Below, piece by piece: positions 53,030-62,940 of a stretch of DNA of 64,000 nt (positions within the stretch are counted from its first letter, which is position 1; each line of letters starts with the position of its first letter). A program made the translations under genes and the position numbers. The notes beneath the pieces are model-generated. The model was not told the DNA's origin. It saw only the letters and a program-made list of their open reading frames with translations, and did no database searches. Source of the DNA: Ricordea florida (Eukaryota; Cnidaria; Anthozoa; Corallimorpharia; Ricordeidae); assembly GCA_949710005.1 (NCBI GenBank), contig OX453276.1, positions 29,244,113-29,308,112 on the forward strand, read 5' to 3'.

Positions 53030-56000
53030 AAGCGTTAAAAAAGATGAACAAGAAAATGAGGAAAATTTCATACCAAAAGAGCAAAAGAAAGAATTTAAAA
53101 ATGGGTATTTGAAAAATTACAGGATAGATGGGAGAAAAGGTTATGATATTGATGAATTTAAGAAAAAAATAAAACAAAAGGTTATAGATATTATTAATAA
53201 GGAAAAGAAACCAATCAAAGCTAAATTTATATTAACATGTAAGTTAGTAAAATTATCTCTACTCAATCAAATTGAAGAAGAAACCGAAAAATACTTTCAA
53301 TCTTCACCAAGAATAATTACTGAAGCAAGTAATTTATCAGAATTATATGATGATATTATTAAAAATATACTTAATGAGCTTGAAAATTTTCTAAATAATG
53401 GTTATAAATTTGTATTCGATTCTGTGGTGCGTTTTGATATTGGAATAACACCCTATTCAGTTACTTCTGGAAGTTCATATATACCAACACCAAAAAGATT
53501 AGATGCAAAAAAAGCCACTATTAACATACAGAATAAGTGCGAAGAATGTGGACAACTTACATTAACAGAGGCAGCGTTCCCAAGAAAAAACCATAGAGAA
53601 AGAGTAAATAATGAATTGTTGGAAAATTGTAAAAAATTGGACTTTTCTGGTATTGAAGGATCAATGTCATTGAAAGATTTTAACAAGTTTGAAAAACAAA
53701 ATACATATCCGGTTAATGTATTGAAATATGATGAAGAAGATGATAAAATATATCCGGTAAGATTAAGCAGTAAATGTTATTGCAAGAAAGAAGAAAAATG
53801 TAAGAATTGTGGTTGTATGAAAAAAGATTGCAAGAAAAAACAGAAATGCAAGAAAAAAGGTTGTATAAAACATGAGTGTGAAGAATGTGGTTGTAATAAA
53901 TGTGATTGTAATAATTATGAATGTAAATTATGTGATTGTAAAGTTATAACATTAATTTTAATAAATAATGGTGAAAAAACCCATTATATTTTAGTAAAAA
54001 ATGTTAGCAGGCTTTTATCATCTGAAATTGATAATAATAAACACAAAAAACATTTCTGTATTAGATGTTTCAACTCATTTTATGATGAAAGGATTTTACA
54101 AGAACATAAAGAATATTGTGATTCACACGGTGAAGTTAAAATAAAAATGCCTAAGAATGAAGATGGCAGCCCAAAATTTATTTACTTTAAAAATTTTAAA
54201 AATAAAATGCGATTACCTTTTGTTATTTATGTAGATTTTGAAAGCTGCCTAATACCAATACAATCTTGTTCACCAAACAAAATTAAAAGTTTTACTAAAA
54301 ATTATCAAATGCATAAAGCATCAGGATTCTGCTATTATATCAAATGTTTCGATGAAAGTATATTACCTAATGATTTTAAAAAGCTTGTGACATATACCGC
54401 AAAATCTGACGATGAGGATGTTGCACAGATATTTACAGAATATTTAGAAAGAGATGTTAGGAAAATTTTTATGTTAATAGAAGAAAGAAAGAAGTTTGAA
54501 TTTTATAATAAGAAGAATATGTCTGAAATGGATAAAAAAGATTATGAAAATGCAACTAATTGCCATATATGCGATAAAAAATTATTAGAAGATAAGGTAA
54601 TAGATCATTGTCATCTTACTGGGAAATACCGAGGAGCAGCGCATAATAACTGCAATTTAAAATATGTGATTCCTAAATTTATTCCAGTAATAATTCACAA
54701 TCTTTCGGGGTATGATTCGCATTTATTTATTAAGAATCTTGGTAAAACAAAGGGTAAAATTGATTGCTTAGCCAGCACCGAGGAAAAGTATATTAGTTTC
54801 TCAAAGAAAATTTTACTTAATTATGATTGTGCAAGCAGAGTGGATGATAATTATGATGAAGATGAAGATGAAGATGAAGATGGAAAAACAAAACCTATTA
54901 CTAGAACAATAAGATTCATCGATTCTTATAAATTTATGCAAAGTTCTCTTAGCGGATTAGTTGACAATCTTACCAAATGTGGAAATTGTGAATCATGTAA
55001 GCCAGGAAAATGTTTGAAAAGATACATAAAAGATGGAAAGATTATTAACTTTAATGGTGTTGGTAATTGCGATCAATGTAAGAATTGCAAGTTGGTAGGA
55101 AGTATGTGTTTTTCTCCAATAGATAAAAATATGTCAGAAACTAAAAAACATTTCGCAGGAGAAAAGCTAAAACTATTGTTGAGAAAGGGTGTATTTCCTT
55201 ATGATTATTTTGATTGCATTGATAAACTTAATGAAACAGAAATTCCCACAAAGGAAGCATTTAAATCAATTCTTAATAATCAAGATATTTCAGATGAGGA
55301 TTATGAACATGCCAAAAATGTATGGGCAACATTTGATATGAAAACAATGAGAGACTATCACGACTTATATCTAAAAACAGATGTATTGCAGTTAGTTGAT
55401 GTATTTGAGAACTTTAGAGATGTATGTATGAAGAATTATGATTTAGATCCTGCTCGCTATTTTACATCGCCTGGTCTGTCTTGGGATGCAATGTTAAAAT
55501 TAACTAAAGTTAGTTTGGAATTGTTTACTGATGTTAATATGTTACTTTTTATTGAGAGAGGGATTAGAGGTGGAACATCACAAATATCAAAAAGATATGC
55601 TAAAGCTAATAACCCTTATATGATAGATTTTGAAGTAAATAAACTTATAAGTTATATTATTTATCTCGACGCAAATAACTTATATGGAGCCGCGATGAGT
55701 AAAAAATTACCTAAATGCGGTTTTAAATGGATTCCAAATGAAGAGCTTGAAAATTGGAGGGATATACCCTGCATACTCGAAGTTAATTTGGAATACCCAA
55801 AAAATCTTCATGATGATCATAAAGATCTGCCTTTAGCTCCAGAAAAACTTAAGGTTAATAAAGTTATGAAATTAATACCAAACCAATTAAATAAGGAAAG
55901 ATATGTAGTACACCATGAAACGCTAAAATTTTATGAAAGTAAGGGATTAAAAATAATAAAGATTCATAAGGGAATTAAATTTAAAGAGTCTGAGTGGTTG

Positions 56001-56888
56001 AAAACATATATTGATTTGAATACTAAATTGAGAGCACAAGCTAAAAACGACTTTGAAAAAGATTTCTTCAAACTAATGAATAACTCGGTATTTGGTAAAA
56101 CAATGGAAAATCTTAGAAAAAGGATAGATGTTAGATTAGTTAATAATATAGAATCGGCTAAAAAATTAATAAGAAAACCAAACTTTAATCATTTTACTAT
56201 CTTTTCTGAAGATCTAGCTGCTATAAATATGAAGAAAACAGAAATAATATTTAATAAACCAATTTATGTGGGTTTTTCCATTTTAGATTTAAGTAAGAAA
56301 ATAATGTATGATTTTCATTATAATTATATTAAAGAGAAATATGGAGAAAAAGCTGAATTACTTATGACAGATACTGATAGTCTTGTATATAATATAGAAA
56401 CTCCAGATTTCTACAAAGACATTTGTCCAGATGTTAGAGAAAAGTTTGACACGAGCAATTACATTAAAGATCATCCATCAGGAATTGAGGTGGGTGTAAA
56501 CAAAAAAGTAATTGGAATGTTTAAAGATGAGTTTGGCGGAAGTATAATCACAGAGTTTGTGGGTTTGGGCGCTAAACAATATGCTGTATTAATGGATAAT
56601 GGTAAAGAGATAAAGAAGAATAAAGGAACAAAGAAAATAGTTGTTAAGAAAACAATAAGTTTTAATGATTTTAAAAATTGTTTGGATACCAGAAAACCAC
56701 AAATGAGATTACAAAATTTAATTGGATCAAAGCTACATAATATTTACACAAAAACTGTTAATAAAAAAGCACTATCGGCTGAAGATGATAAGAGAATAAT
56801 TTGCAAAGATGGTATAAATACTCTTCCTTATGGACACTATCGGGCGGATCTTTCTAAAACAGAATTAGGAGGTAACTCAGTATCATAA
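52989..56888 (+). CDS. protein-primed DNA polymerase B
   Basis: 1299 residues as an open frame; the ATG at 52989 is probably internal to a longer protein. A Cys-rich region (about 180-320) and a C2H2-like finger (about 355-380) precede the exonuclease domain. Exo I is YVDFES (D416), Exo II is HNLSGYD (D576), Exo III is DLYLKTD (about 798). Motif A is YLDANNLYG (D894), motif B is KLMNNSVFGKT (about 1031), motif C is TDTDS (D1128, D1130). Between Exo I and II lies an endonuclease VII-like HNH segment, CHICDKK..DHCHLTGKYRG..HNNCN (about 525-555). This is the Polinton/adintovirus type that starts synthesis from a terminal protein. Its last 17 codons overlap the convergent integrase gene. All motifs look intact. 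Confidence 0.93.
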   Translation: MRRKVQDQKQKRGKSVKKDEQENEENFIPKEQKKEFKNGYLKNYRIDGRKGYDIDEFKKKIKQKVIDIINKEKKPIKAKFILTCKLVKLSLLNQIEEETEKYFQSSPRIITEASNLSELYDDIIKNILNELENFLNNGYKFVFDSVVRFDIGITPYSVTSGSSYIPTPKRLDAKKATINIQNKCEECGQLTLTEAAFPRKNHRERVNNELLENCKKLDFSGIEGSMSLKDFNKFEKQNTYPVNVLKYDEEDDKIYPVRLSSKCYCKKEEKCKNCGCMKKDCKKKQKCKKKGCIKHECEECGCNKCDCNNYECKLCDCKVITLILINNGEKTHYILVKNVSRLLSSEIDNNKHKKHFCIRCFNSFYDERILQEHKEYCDSHGEVKIKMPKNEDGSPKFIYFKNFKNKMRLPFVIYVDFESCLIPIQSCSPNKIKSFTKNYQMHKASGFCYYIKCFDESILPNDFKKLVTYTAKSDDEDVAQIFTEYLERDVRKIFMLIEERKKFEFYNKKNMSEMDKKDYENATNCHICDKKLLEDKVIDHCHLTGKYRGAAHNNCNLKYVIPKFIPVIIHNLSGYDSHLFIKNLGKTKGKIDCLASTEEKYISFSKKILLNYDCASRVDDNYDEDEDEDEDGKTKPITRTIRFIDSYKFMQSSLSGLVDNLTKCGNCESCKPGKCLKRYIKDGKIINFNGVGNCDQCKNCKLVGSMCFSPIDKNMSETKKHFAGEKLKLLLRKGVFPYDYFDCIDKLNETEIPTKEAFKSILNNQDISDEDYEHAKNVWATFDMKTMRDYHDLYLKTDVLQLVDVFENFRDVCMKNYDLDPARYFTSPGLSWDAMLKLTKVSLELFTDVNMLLFIERGIRGGTSQISKRYAKANNPYMIDFEVNKLISYIIYLDANNLYGAAMSKKLPKCGFKWIPNEELENWRDIPCILEVNLEYPKNLHDDHKDLPLAPEKLKVNKVMKLIPNQLNKERYVVHHETLKFYESKGLKIIKIHKGIKFKESEWLKTYIDLNTKLRAQAKNDFEKDFFKLMNNSVFGKTMENLRKRIDVRLVNNIESAKKLIRKPNFNHFTIFSEDLAAINMKKTEIIFNKPIYVGFSILDLSKKIMYDFHYNYIKEKYGEKAELLMTDTDSLVYNIETPDFYKDICPDVREKFDTSNYIKDHPSGIEVGVNKKVIGMFKDEFGGSIITEFVGLGAKQYAVLMDNGKEIKKNKGTKKIVVKKTISFNDFKNCLDTRKPQMRLQNLIGSKLHNIYTKTVNKKALSAEDDKRIICKDGINTLPYGHYRADLSKTELGGNSVS

Positions 56889-57844
56889 GGAATAACTTGC
56901 AATTCTTCCCTTACAAATCCACGTTTAGACCCATCTACTAAATAATATAAAACCGGCTGATTAGATGAAATTACGCTTCTTGAAATATTATAAATTTTTA
57001 TACTCCAAATGGGATCAGTAGCCCGTCTTTTTTCTCCACCCTCAAGTTCGCCGGGAAATAATAAATATCTAACGTTAACATAAGGAGACAATCTAACCTC
57101 ATCAAGACCAACAACTCGGTGATAATTTTTAGGTTCAATATCAATCTCTTTCATTTTTATAGCATCATCGGGTTCTTTACCGGTTATTCTAGTTGGTGTA
57201 TTATTCAAAGTTTTTAGAATATTAGGTAATCTTTTCACCCATACTCTAGATCTTTCATCGCTTATCATTTCCTGTGAATATTGATGACTAAATATTCTTT
57301 CTCCTAATGTTCTATTTGCTCTTTCCACAAACGCTTGAGTTCTATGATTTCCAGCTTCACTTCTCTGTATTCTGACATTATGATAATTCATAAGTTTTGT
57401 AACCTCACCCATAAATTCTTTCCCAGGATCAACCATTAATGTTTTAGGATATTTTAACTTTCTAGAATATATTTTTGTAAAAGCTTCAGATATTTCTCGG
57501 CTTTCTTTTGAGGTTAATGGTTCAGCATCTTTGTATCTTGAGGCAACATCAACCACAACTAATGCATATTTATATGTTTTTCTTCCAATTCTATCGTGCG
57601 GTAAAAATAATAAATCTGCTTGATGAATATGATTTGGTTTATCCACAGTCCAATGCGGCCTAGGTATATATTTGGGAGCTGGAAGATAGATTTGCCATAT
57701 TGCCTGTTTCTGAAGCCATTGTTTAGCCACATTTTCACTTACTTTTGCCTTTTCAGCTAATTTAGGGATTGCAGAATATCCTTTCCAATATCCTTCAGTT
57801 GAATAATATATCTTACTTAAATTTTTTGACAAAGTAGAACTCAT
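56837..57844 (-). CDS. retroviral-type DDE integrase
   Basis: 335 residues, about two residues longer at the N-terminus than the element 1 copy and highly similar. Catalytic residues D77, D139 and E174 keep the DD35E spacing. The 3' end overlaps the polymerase 3' end by 52 bp, tail to tail. It is divergent from the capsid gene; the 33-bp spacer holds both leaders, with a TTTAAAGATTAG motif (57844-57855) and TATAAATTACA. The frame is intact. Confidence 0.92.
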   Translation of the reverse strand: MSSTLSKNLSKIYYSTEGYWKGYSAIPKLAEKAKVSENVAKQWLQKQAIWQIYLPAPKYIPRPHWTVDKPNHIHQADLLFLPHDRIGRKTYKYALVVVDVASRYKDAEPLTSKESREISEAFTKIYSRKLKYPKTLMVDPGKEFMGEVTKLMNYHNVRIQRSEAGNHRTQAFVERANRTLGERIFSHQYSQEMISDERSRVWVKRLPNILKTLNNTPTRITGKEPDDAIKMKEIDIEPKNYHRVVGLDEVRLSPYVNVRYLLFPGELEGGEKRRATDPIWSIKIYNISRSVISSNQPVLYYLVDGSKRGFVREELQVIPYDTELPPNSVLERSAR

Positions 57845-57877
57845 TTAAAGATTAGCTGAAGTATCTTATAAATTACA

Positions 57878-59122
57878 ATGACGTCTGAAAAAATTAATCC
57901 AAACAGAATACCCAGAGAGCCATTTGGTTTGAAAACGGAAACAAAACTAAATAGAATTACTCTAAATAAATCTTCCGCTAACCCTGGAGAAACATTATAT
58001 ATTAATATACCAAAACTTTCTGAGAATTTAGTTATTGTTCCTGGTAGTGTATATCTAATATTTGACTTGGATGTTGGTGGACATGCTAATAACACAGTTG
58101 TGAATAATGTGGCAAGTAATCTTGTATCTAGACTTAGGGTTAATTTTGGCGGTGTAGAATTACAGGATACACAAAGATACGACCTATTTCAAACATATCA
58201 TGATTTATTTTTAACAATTGAGGATCGCGAGGATAGATTAGAGCATGGAATTTCTTCCGAAAACATGAGAAAGCTAAGAACAAAAGCTGGGGATGCAAAA
58301 ACACAAGATGCAAAGGAGGTGGCTCTTGCATTAGTACATAATACAAAGTATTGCATACCACTAAACCATCCCATTCTAAACGATCACGGAGTTTTCTACC
58401 CAAAAGCACTTGGAAATCATCTAATATTTGAGATTACACTTGCACCAATTAATAATATTGTTATTTATTCTGACACCACTAAAACACCAACATATTCAAT
58501 AAAAAACATTGAGTTAGAATATTCTACCATTTCAAGCGAATACTTAGCTCGCGAGGCTCAGGCAGCTTATCAGATTGGAAAAGGATTTTTTTATGAAAAT
58601 GTCACTCTATTTGAAACTTTTACATTTTCCGTAGGCGGAGATGGTATTATAAATCAACATATTAATCTACCTAGGAGATCAATGACAGGAATATTATGTT
58701 TGTTTACATTACCAGCCGCGGCAGGGGCACGTGACTCTGAAAATTTTTACAACCCAGGTATAACCTCAATTAATATAGATGTTGATGGGATGCCAAATCG
58801 TTTATACTCGAATGGGATGACGTCAAAAGATCTATGGAAGGCGGTAAAGAAAAGATTTGGAAAAGAAATTGGCTCCGCTCGAGGGTCGGTAAAGGAAAAG
58901 GATTTTTACAATGATAAGTTTGCTCTATGGGTTGATCTGAGAACCCAACCGGATAATAACATTCATGGCGGGGGTCTAGCCTTAAACAATGCGAAAGATG
59001 GTGTAAAACTAACAATCAAAAGAAAACAAAGCGGATCTGGTACTATAACCTGTTATATGTTTGTTGTTGCTGACGCAATGATGGAAATAATTAATTCAAG
59101 TTTACGAACCATAAAGTACTAA
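57878..59122 (+). CDS. candidate major capsid protein
   Basis: 414 residues, aligned along its full length with the 411-aa protein of element 1 (MTSEKINPNRIPREPFGLKT start, EIINSSLRTIKY end). It has one short insertion near residue 330 (EIGSARGSVKE). Mostly beta-strand, no membrane segment. Position between integrase and packaging ATPase is as in element 1. Assigned as double jelly-roll capsid by context and family memory. Confidence 0.68.
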   Translation: MTSEKINPNRIPREPFGLKTETKLNRITLNKSSANPGETLYINIPKLSENLVIVPGSVYLIFDLDVGGHANNTVVNNVASNLVSRLRVNFGGVELQDTQRYDLFQTYHDLFLTIEDREDRLEHGISSENMRKLRTKAGDAKTQDAKEVALALVHNTKYCIPLNHPILNDHGVFYPKALGNHLIFEITLAPINNIVIYSDTTKTPTYSIKNIELEYSTISSEYLAREAQAAYQIGKGFFYENVTLFETFTFSVGGDGIINQHINLPRRSMTGILCLFTLPAAAGARDSENFYNPGITSINIDVDGMPNRLYSNGMTSKDLWKAVKKRFGKEIGSARGSVKEKDFYNDKFALWVDLRTQPDNNIHGGGLALNNAKDGVKLTIKRKQSGSGTITCYMFVVADAMMEIINSSLRTIKY

Positions 59123-59174
59123 AATTCTCTGGACCCGAGAAGCGACTTAAAAACCTTTAGTTATGATACAAATT

Positions 59175-59804
59175 ATGGAAGAATTGAGAGATAAAATCCC
59201 ATTTCATTGTATAATAACTGGACCAACAAATTGTGGAAAAACAAAGTATATAATAGATAAGCTAAGAGGTGAATTTAGAAAAGTTTTTGAATATATTGTT
59301 TTAATATGTCCTACTTATTCTAAAAATAAAACATATCATAATTTTGCTCGTGGAGATAAAAGATTCTTTGTATTATCACCCGATGCAAGTAATGTAGATG
59401 AGATTAATGAATTGTTAAATGATTGCCAAACTTTATTCTCCGGAACAAATACATTAATAATTTTAGATGATTGCGCTGTATCCACTGATTTGAAGAAAAG
59501 ATCGAATAAGTTTATAGATTTAGCATTCTCCGGAAGACACCACGGTTTATCAATGTGGGTTCTCACCCAGCAACTAACTTCGATAGCAAAACCATTCCGG
59601 GAAAATGTAGCTTGCGTTGTTACATTCCATAACCCATCGCAGAAAGGTATGAAAATGTTTTTCGAAGATTATGGTGGTGATTTGGATTATGAATTAGGTA
59701 AAAAGTTTGTACAACTCCTTAAAAAAGAAAAATATTCTAGGCTATGTTTGAGTTTGCGTTACCCATTTAATTGTTATTTGGAAATTCCGACAAAGTCGGT
59801 TTAA
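59175..59804 (+). CDS. A32-like genome-packaging ATPase
   Basis: 209 residues from the ATG at 59175, matching the element 1 start; an ATG four codons earlier is possible. Walker A GPTNCGKT and Walker B LIILDD are intact, as is the sensor FSGRHHGLSMWVLTQQ. Its last codons contain a small CCGAC-AAA-GTCGG hairpin (59787-59799), which may end the transcript. The C-terminal residues TKSV differ from element 1, a small tail change. Confidence 0.9.
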   Translation: MEELRDKIPFHCIITGPTNCGKTKYIIDKLRGEFRKVFEYIVLICPTYSKNKTYHNFARGDKRFFVLSPDASNVDEINELLNDCQTLFSGTNTLIILDDCAVSTDLKKRSNKFIDLAFSGRHHGLSMWVLTQQLTSIAKPFRENVACVVTFHNPSQKGMKMFFEDYGGDLDYELGKKFVQLLKKEKYSRLCLSLRYPFNCYLEIPTKSV

Positions 59805-59829
59805 AAATAACTCATTTATTATCACAAAG

Positions 59830-60387
59830 ATGGCAAACGTTGAAGATTATATTAAAGAAAATACCGACCAACCGAATGGAGAAACGGTAAAAGATGAGAT
59901 AAAAGATAATGAACTTGAAGTAAAACAAGAATCTCTAGCCATTCTCGCAACCTTGGGAACAACAAAGGAATATTTAGGGGTTGATATGAGTCTGGGTGAT
60001 GTAAAAAAATTATCAGTAAAAGATATTGAAAAATATTTTAATCGTTATCAAGCGGTAATGGGTAAGAAAATTAGTGGTGGAGTGGTGGATTCATCCCTTC
60101 AATTAATTTCTAAAATAATTTCTTACATGGTTCCTGTAGATGATATAGAAGCTCTTTGTAAGGATTTGAAGAATGATGATTTAGTTAATCGTGAACTTAC
60201 AAACATTGTAGGACTCTTAGCATTGAAAGCAGGAAGGCTGGCAGCACTTGCTAGCGGATTATTTCAAGTAGCTAAACACGTTAAAATAGGAAAAATACAA
60301 CAAAATACAAGTGAAAAACCAGTAAATTCTAACACAACTGATCAGGAAACTAAGCAATCTACTGAAGGTATTGATACTGTATATTAA
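59830..60387 (+). CDS. conserved helical protein downstream of ATPase
   Basis: 185 residues. Homologous to 11053-11604 in element 1: same SLAILATLGTTKEYLGVDMS and ELTNIVGLLALKAGRLAALA stretches and the same C-terminal EGIDTVY. It is 25 nt after the ATPase stop. Intact frame. Function unknown. Confidence 0.7.
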   Translation: MANVEDYIKENTDQPNGETVKDEIKDNELEVKQESLAILATLGTTKEYLGVDMSLGDVKKLSVKDIEKYFNRYQAVMGKKISGGVVDSSLQLISKIISYMVPVDDIEALCKDLKNDDLVNRELTNIVGLLALKAGRLAALASGLFQVAKHVKIGKIQQNTSEKPVNSNTTDQETKQSTEGIDTVY

Positions 60388-60424
60388 ACAGATCTAAAAA
60401 CTTATTTGTAGCATCTAAATAACA

Positions 60425-60889
60425 ATGTCTGAACAATCTGAAATAGAAGTAAAAAATACTGAGCAAATTACTAGGGAACCACCTAAAGAATCTAATTCAT
60501 CGAAAAGTAAAGAAAAAGATCCAAAAAAAGTTGCTGCTGGTAAAAAATTAGCGGAATATAATAGAAAAGCAAAAGAAGCATTGGCTAGGGAAATGAAACG
60601 AGAAAAGGAACAAGAGGCGCAAAATGAAAAGACAGAAAGCGAGTATAATCAAGAAAAGACAAATAATGAATATAAATCATGGATTCCAGAGTTATCTTTT
60701 ACTACTGTTTTATCCATTGTTGGATTAGGATTTACAGCATTTGATCTTTTTATGAGATATAGAGAAAAAGCTAGAGATGGTTACAGTGAATATTCTAATA
60801 GGATAGCTGATTTATCACAAGTCCCACAATTACCACAACCTAAAAAAATTCCATTGTCTATAACTCCAAAATCTTTAGGAATGGAATAA
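60425..60889 (+). CDS. small basic protein with one membrane segment
   Basis: 154 residues. Homologous to the 137-aa element 1 protein, with a longer charged middle. KDPKKVAAGKKLAEYNRKAK is conserved and a membrane segment lies at about 88-108 (LSFTTVLSIVGLGFTAFDLF). GATCTAAAAA (60391-60400) precedes it. Intact frame. Confidence 0.7.
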   Translation: MSEQSEIEVKNTEQITREPPKESNSSKSKEKDPKKVAAGKKLAEYNRKAKEALAREMKREKEQEAQNEKTESEYNQEKTNNEYKSWIPELSFTTVLSIVGLGFTAFDLFMRYREKARDGYSEYSNRIADLSQVPQLPQPKKIPLSITPKSLGME

Positions 60890-60934
60890 TTTTTTAAAGT
60901 CATCTAAAGCTTTCTCTTTGATTTAGTAAAAATT

Positions 60935-61153
60935 ATGTCAAGCGAAAATAAACTTGTGAAAACTGTAACTGATTCGGCTGTACTTATTGGATTAGGAGCT
61001 GGAGTTGGATATGTAGCTAAAAAGGTAATGAAAGAATCATTTTTGAGCGACCCATCCTCAAGTATTACAAATTATGCAAAATGGGTTGCTGTATTGTCTG
61101 GAAGTATGTATCTAAAAACATATTTAGAGGATCAGAAGATTTTACCAAAATAA
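60935..61153 (+). CDS. small conserved membrane protein (72 aa)
   Basis: 72 residues, differing from the element 1 protein at only two or so positions, far more conserved than its neighbours. Its TAA stop overlaps the next gene's ATG (TAATG, 61151-61155), so the two are probably cotranscribed. ATCTAAAG lies 25-33 nt upstream. Confidence 0.72.
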   Translation: MSSENKLVKTVTDSAVLIGLGAGVGYVAKKVMKESFLSDPSSSITNYAKWVAVLSGSMYLKTYLEDQKILPK

Positions 61154-61551
61154 TGGCATTAGCATCAATAGCAATGATGGTTGGAGGAGCTATATTGAAT
61201 TCATCGGCATTTGTTGGAGGAAATTATCTTGCAAAACATTTCTCGAGACATAATGTTGATACAGAAAAAATACGACACGATAAAGCAATGGAAAAATATC
61301 AAAAAGATTACAATGAATATGAAGAAAAAAGACAAAAAATGATTGATTGGAAAATGAAGAAGAAAGATGAAAAATATCAAGCATCAAAAAATATTTCAGC
61401 AACAAACGAAGCTTTTGAATTATATAGTCAAATGCAAGAACCAAAATTTTCTGATTATTACAAACCAAGCGATGATCAAAAGAACGGAGAAATGATATAT
61501 GTAGGAGGTGGTATGTTAGTTCTTGGTTATACAGTTAGTAAATTTTTATAG
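61153..61551 (+). CDS. small membrane protein with basic helical tail
   Basis: 132 residues from the ATG at 61153, matching the element 1 start; an earlier in-frame ATG at 61081 lies inside the 72-aa gene. N-terminal hydrophobic segment (ALASIAMMVGGAILNSSAF), long charged helix, C-terminal hydrophobic stretch. Function unknown. Confidence 0.65.
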   Translation: MALASIAMMVGGAILNSSAFVGGNYLAKHFSRHNVDTEKIRHDKAMEKYQKDYNEYEEKRQKMIDWKMKKKDEKYQASKNISATNEAFELYSQMQEPKFSDYYKPSDDQKNGEMIYVGGGMLVLGYTVSKFL

Positions 61552-61590
61552 TTATTTTGCTTTGCATGTTTGCTTCGCGGCTCTAAAGGG

Positions 61591-61599
61591 TCTAAAGAT
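61591..61599 (+). promoter_or_regulatory. TCTAAAGAT motif upstream of 424-aa gene
   Basis: 24-32 nt before the ATG at 61623. A second CTCTAAAG lies 10 nt upstream. The segment to the ATG is conserved with element 1 (9517-9548). Confidence 0.65.
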
Positions 61600-61622
61600 T
61601 TCTTACTGATGAGTAAAAAATC

Positions 61623-62897
61623 ATGGAAGAAGATATACCATTAGAAGATTTACCAATAGATAATGATGATGATGATGATGATGATGATTTTACAGCTACA
61701 TCTACATCTGTTGATAGAGATTATAACGGTTATGATGATTATAGTCAATCAAGAGACAGGGCTGAATGGGGCATACCGACTGAAAGGAGGACCCTGGGTG
61801 ATGCTTTAGGAGAAAGAGATCAGGAATATGACAGAAGGAGAGAGGCTGGACAAGAGCTCAAACGTTATTTACCAGACTTCAATCCAGACGATGCAACATT
61901 TAATGTTGAATTTGAGGAAGATGGAAGTATAACTGGGATATTTAGCAATAGTACAAGAGCAGTAAAACATATAATAGTTGATAAAGATGGAGTTCTTAAG
62001 CTTGAAGATTTACCAAAAACAATGAGAAAAGAACTAGGCGTTGATTATGAAAGCATGTTGAATAAATATAATAATTCTGAGTCAGAATTTAAAGAAGCAA
62101 ATGAAAAAATTAAGGAGTTAGATGGTGCATTGAAAGAAGCAAATGAAAAAATTAAGGAGTTAGATGATGCATTAAAAGGATTGAATGCTACCTCAGAAGT
62201 ATATCCAAAAGAAATTGCTCAATATGAAGAAAAAGTAAGAAGGCTTGCTTTAGTAATTGAAAGCCAAAAAGCAGAAAAAGAAGATATGGAAAGAGACGCT
62301 TCTGAAGGTAAAAGACTTTTTGATCAAACCGCTAAACAGAATATAGAGTTAAAAATACAACAAGAGAGAATTTTGAAAGAAATAGAATTATACAAAGAGG
62401 AAATAGATAAATATAAAAAAGATAAATTAAATAAATCAAATCTAGAGAAAATCAATGAAAGATTAAAATCTGAGGTTGATAAATTAAGAGAGAAAATTAG
62501 AAATAAAATAATTTCAAACGATGAACAAATATCAGACATTCAAGCTAGAAAAGACGAAATAATTAAAAATTTACCATTGCGAGAGCGATTAAAGTATATT
62601 TTTAAAAAGTATGGTTTTACAGCATTTGCTGTTTTAAGTGCTGTAGGCGCTATCATTGGAGTTATAGTTTCTAATCTTACAAAAGGTTTATCAAAATTAG
62701 GAAAGGGTTTAGGTAATGGTTTGAAAACTATTGGTAAAAAACTGAGTGAAATATTGCCAGGAATGGTTGGAGCAATAGTTAGCTTTCTATTCAAAACAGC
62801 TGGGCAGGTTATTGGATTTTTAGGTGAAAATGCTTGGCTTTTGATAATGGCTGTTGTTCTATATTTTGTGGAAAGTATAAAAAAGAAGAGAAAGTAG
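61623..62897 (+). CDS. coiled-coil protein with C-terminal membrane domain
   Basis: 424 residues. The acidic N-terminus includes an Asp run from a GATGAT repeat. A coiled coil spans about 150-310 and contains a 14-residue tandem duplication (KEANEKIKELDGAL / KEANEKIKELDDAL). The last 95 residues, with three hydrophobic segments, are nearly identical in pattern to the element 1 protein (8227-9516), while the N-terminal half is very different. This split suggests a conserved membrane base with a fast-evolving extension. Intact frame. Confidence 0.7.
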   Translation: MEEDIPLEDLPIDNDDDDDDDDFTATSTSVDRDYNGYDDYSQSRDRAEWGIPTERRTLGDALGERDQEYDRRREAGQELKRYLPDFNPDDATFNVEFEEDGSITGIFSNSTRAVKHIIVDKDGVLKLEDLPKTMRKELGVDYESMLNKYNNSESEFKEANEKIKELDGALKEANEKIKELDDALKGLNATSEVYPKEIAQYEEKVRRLALVIESQKAEKEDMERDASEGKRLFDQTAKQNIELKIQQERILKEIELYKEEIDKYKKDKLNKSNLEKINERLKSEVDKLREKIRNKIISNDEQISDIQARKDEIIKNLPLRERLKYIFKKYGFTAFAVLSAVGAIIGVIVSNLTKGLSKLGKGLGNGLKTIGKKLSEILPGMVGAIVSFLFKTAGQVIGFLGENAWLLIMAVVLYFVESIKKKRK

Positions 62898-62909
62898 ATC
62901 TCAAAGAGA

Positions 62910-62918
62910 TCTAAAGAT
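62910..62918 (+). promoter_or_regulatory. TCTAAAGAT motif upstream of 198-aa gene
   Basis: 23-31 nt before the ATG at 62941; followed by ATCATT..AGTAAAACAT as in the element 1 leader. Confidence 0.6.
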
Positions 62919-62940
62919 ATCATTGCGTTCAGTAAAACAT

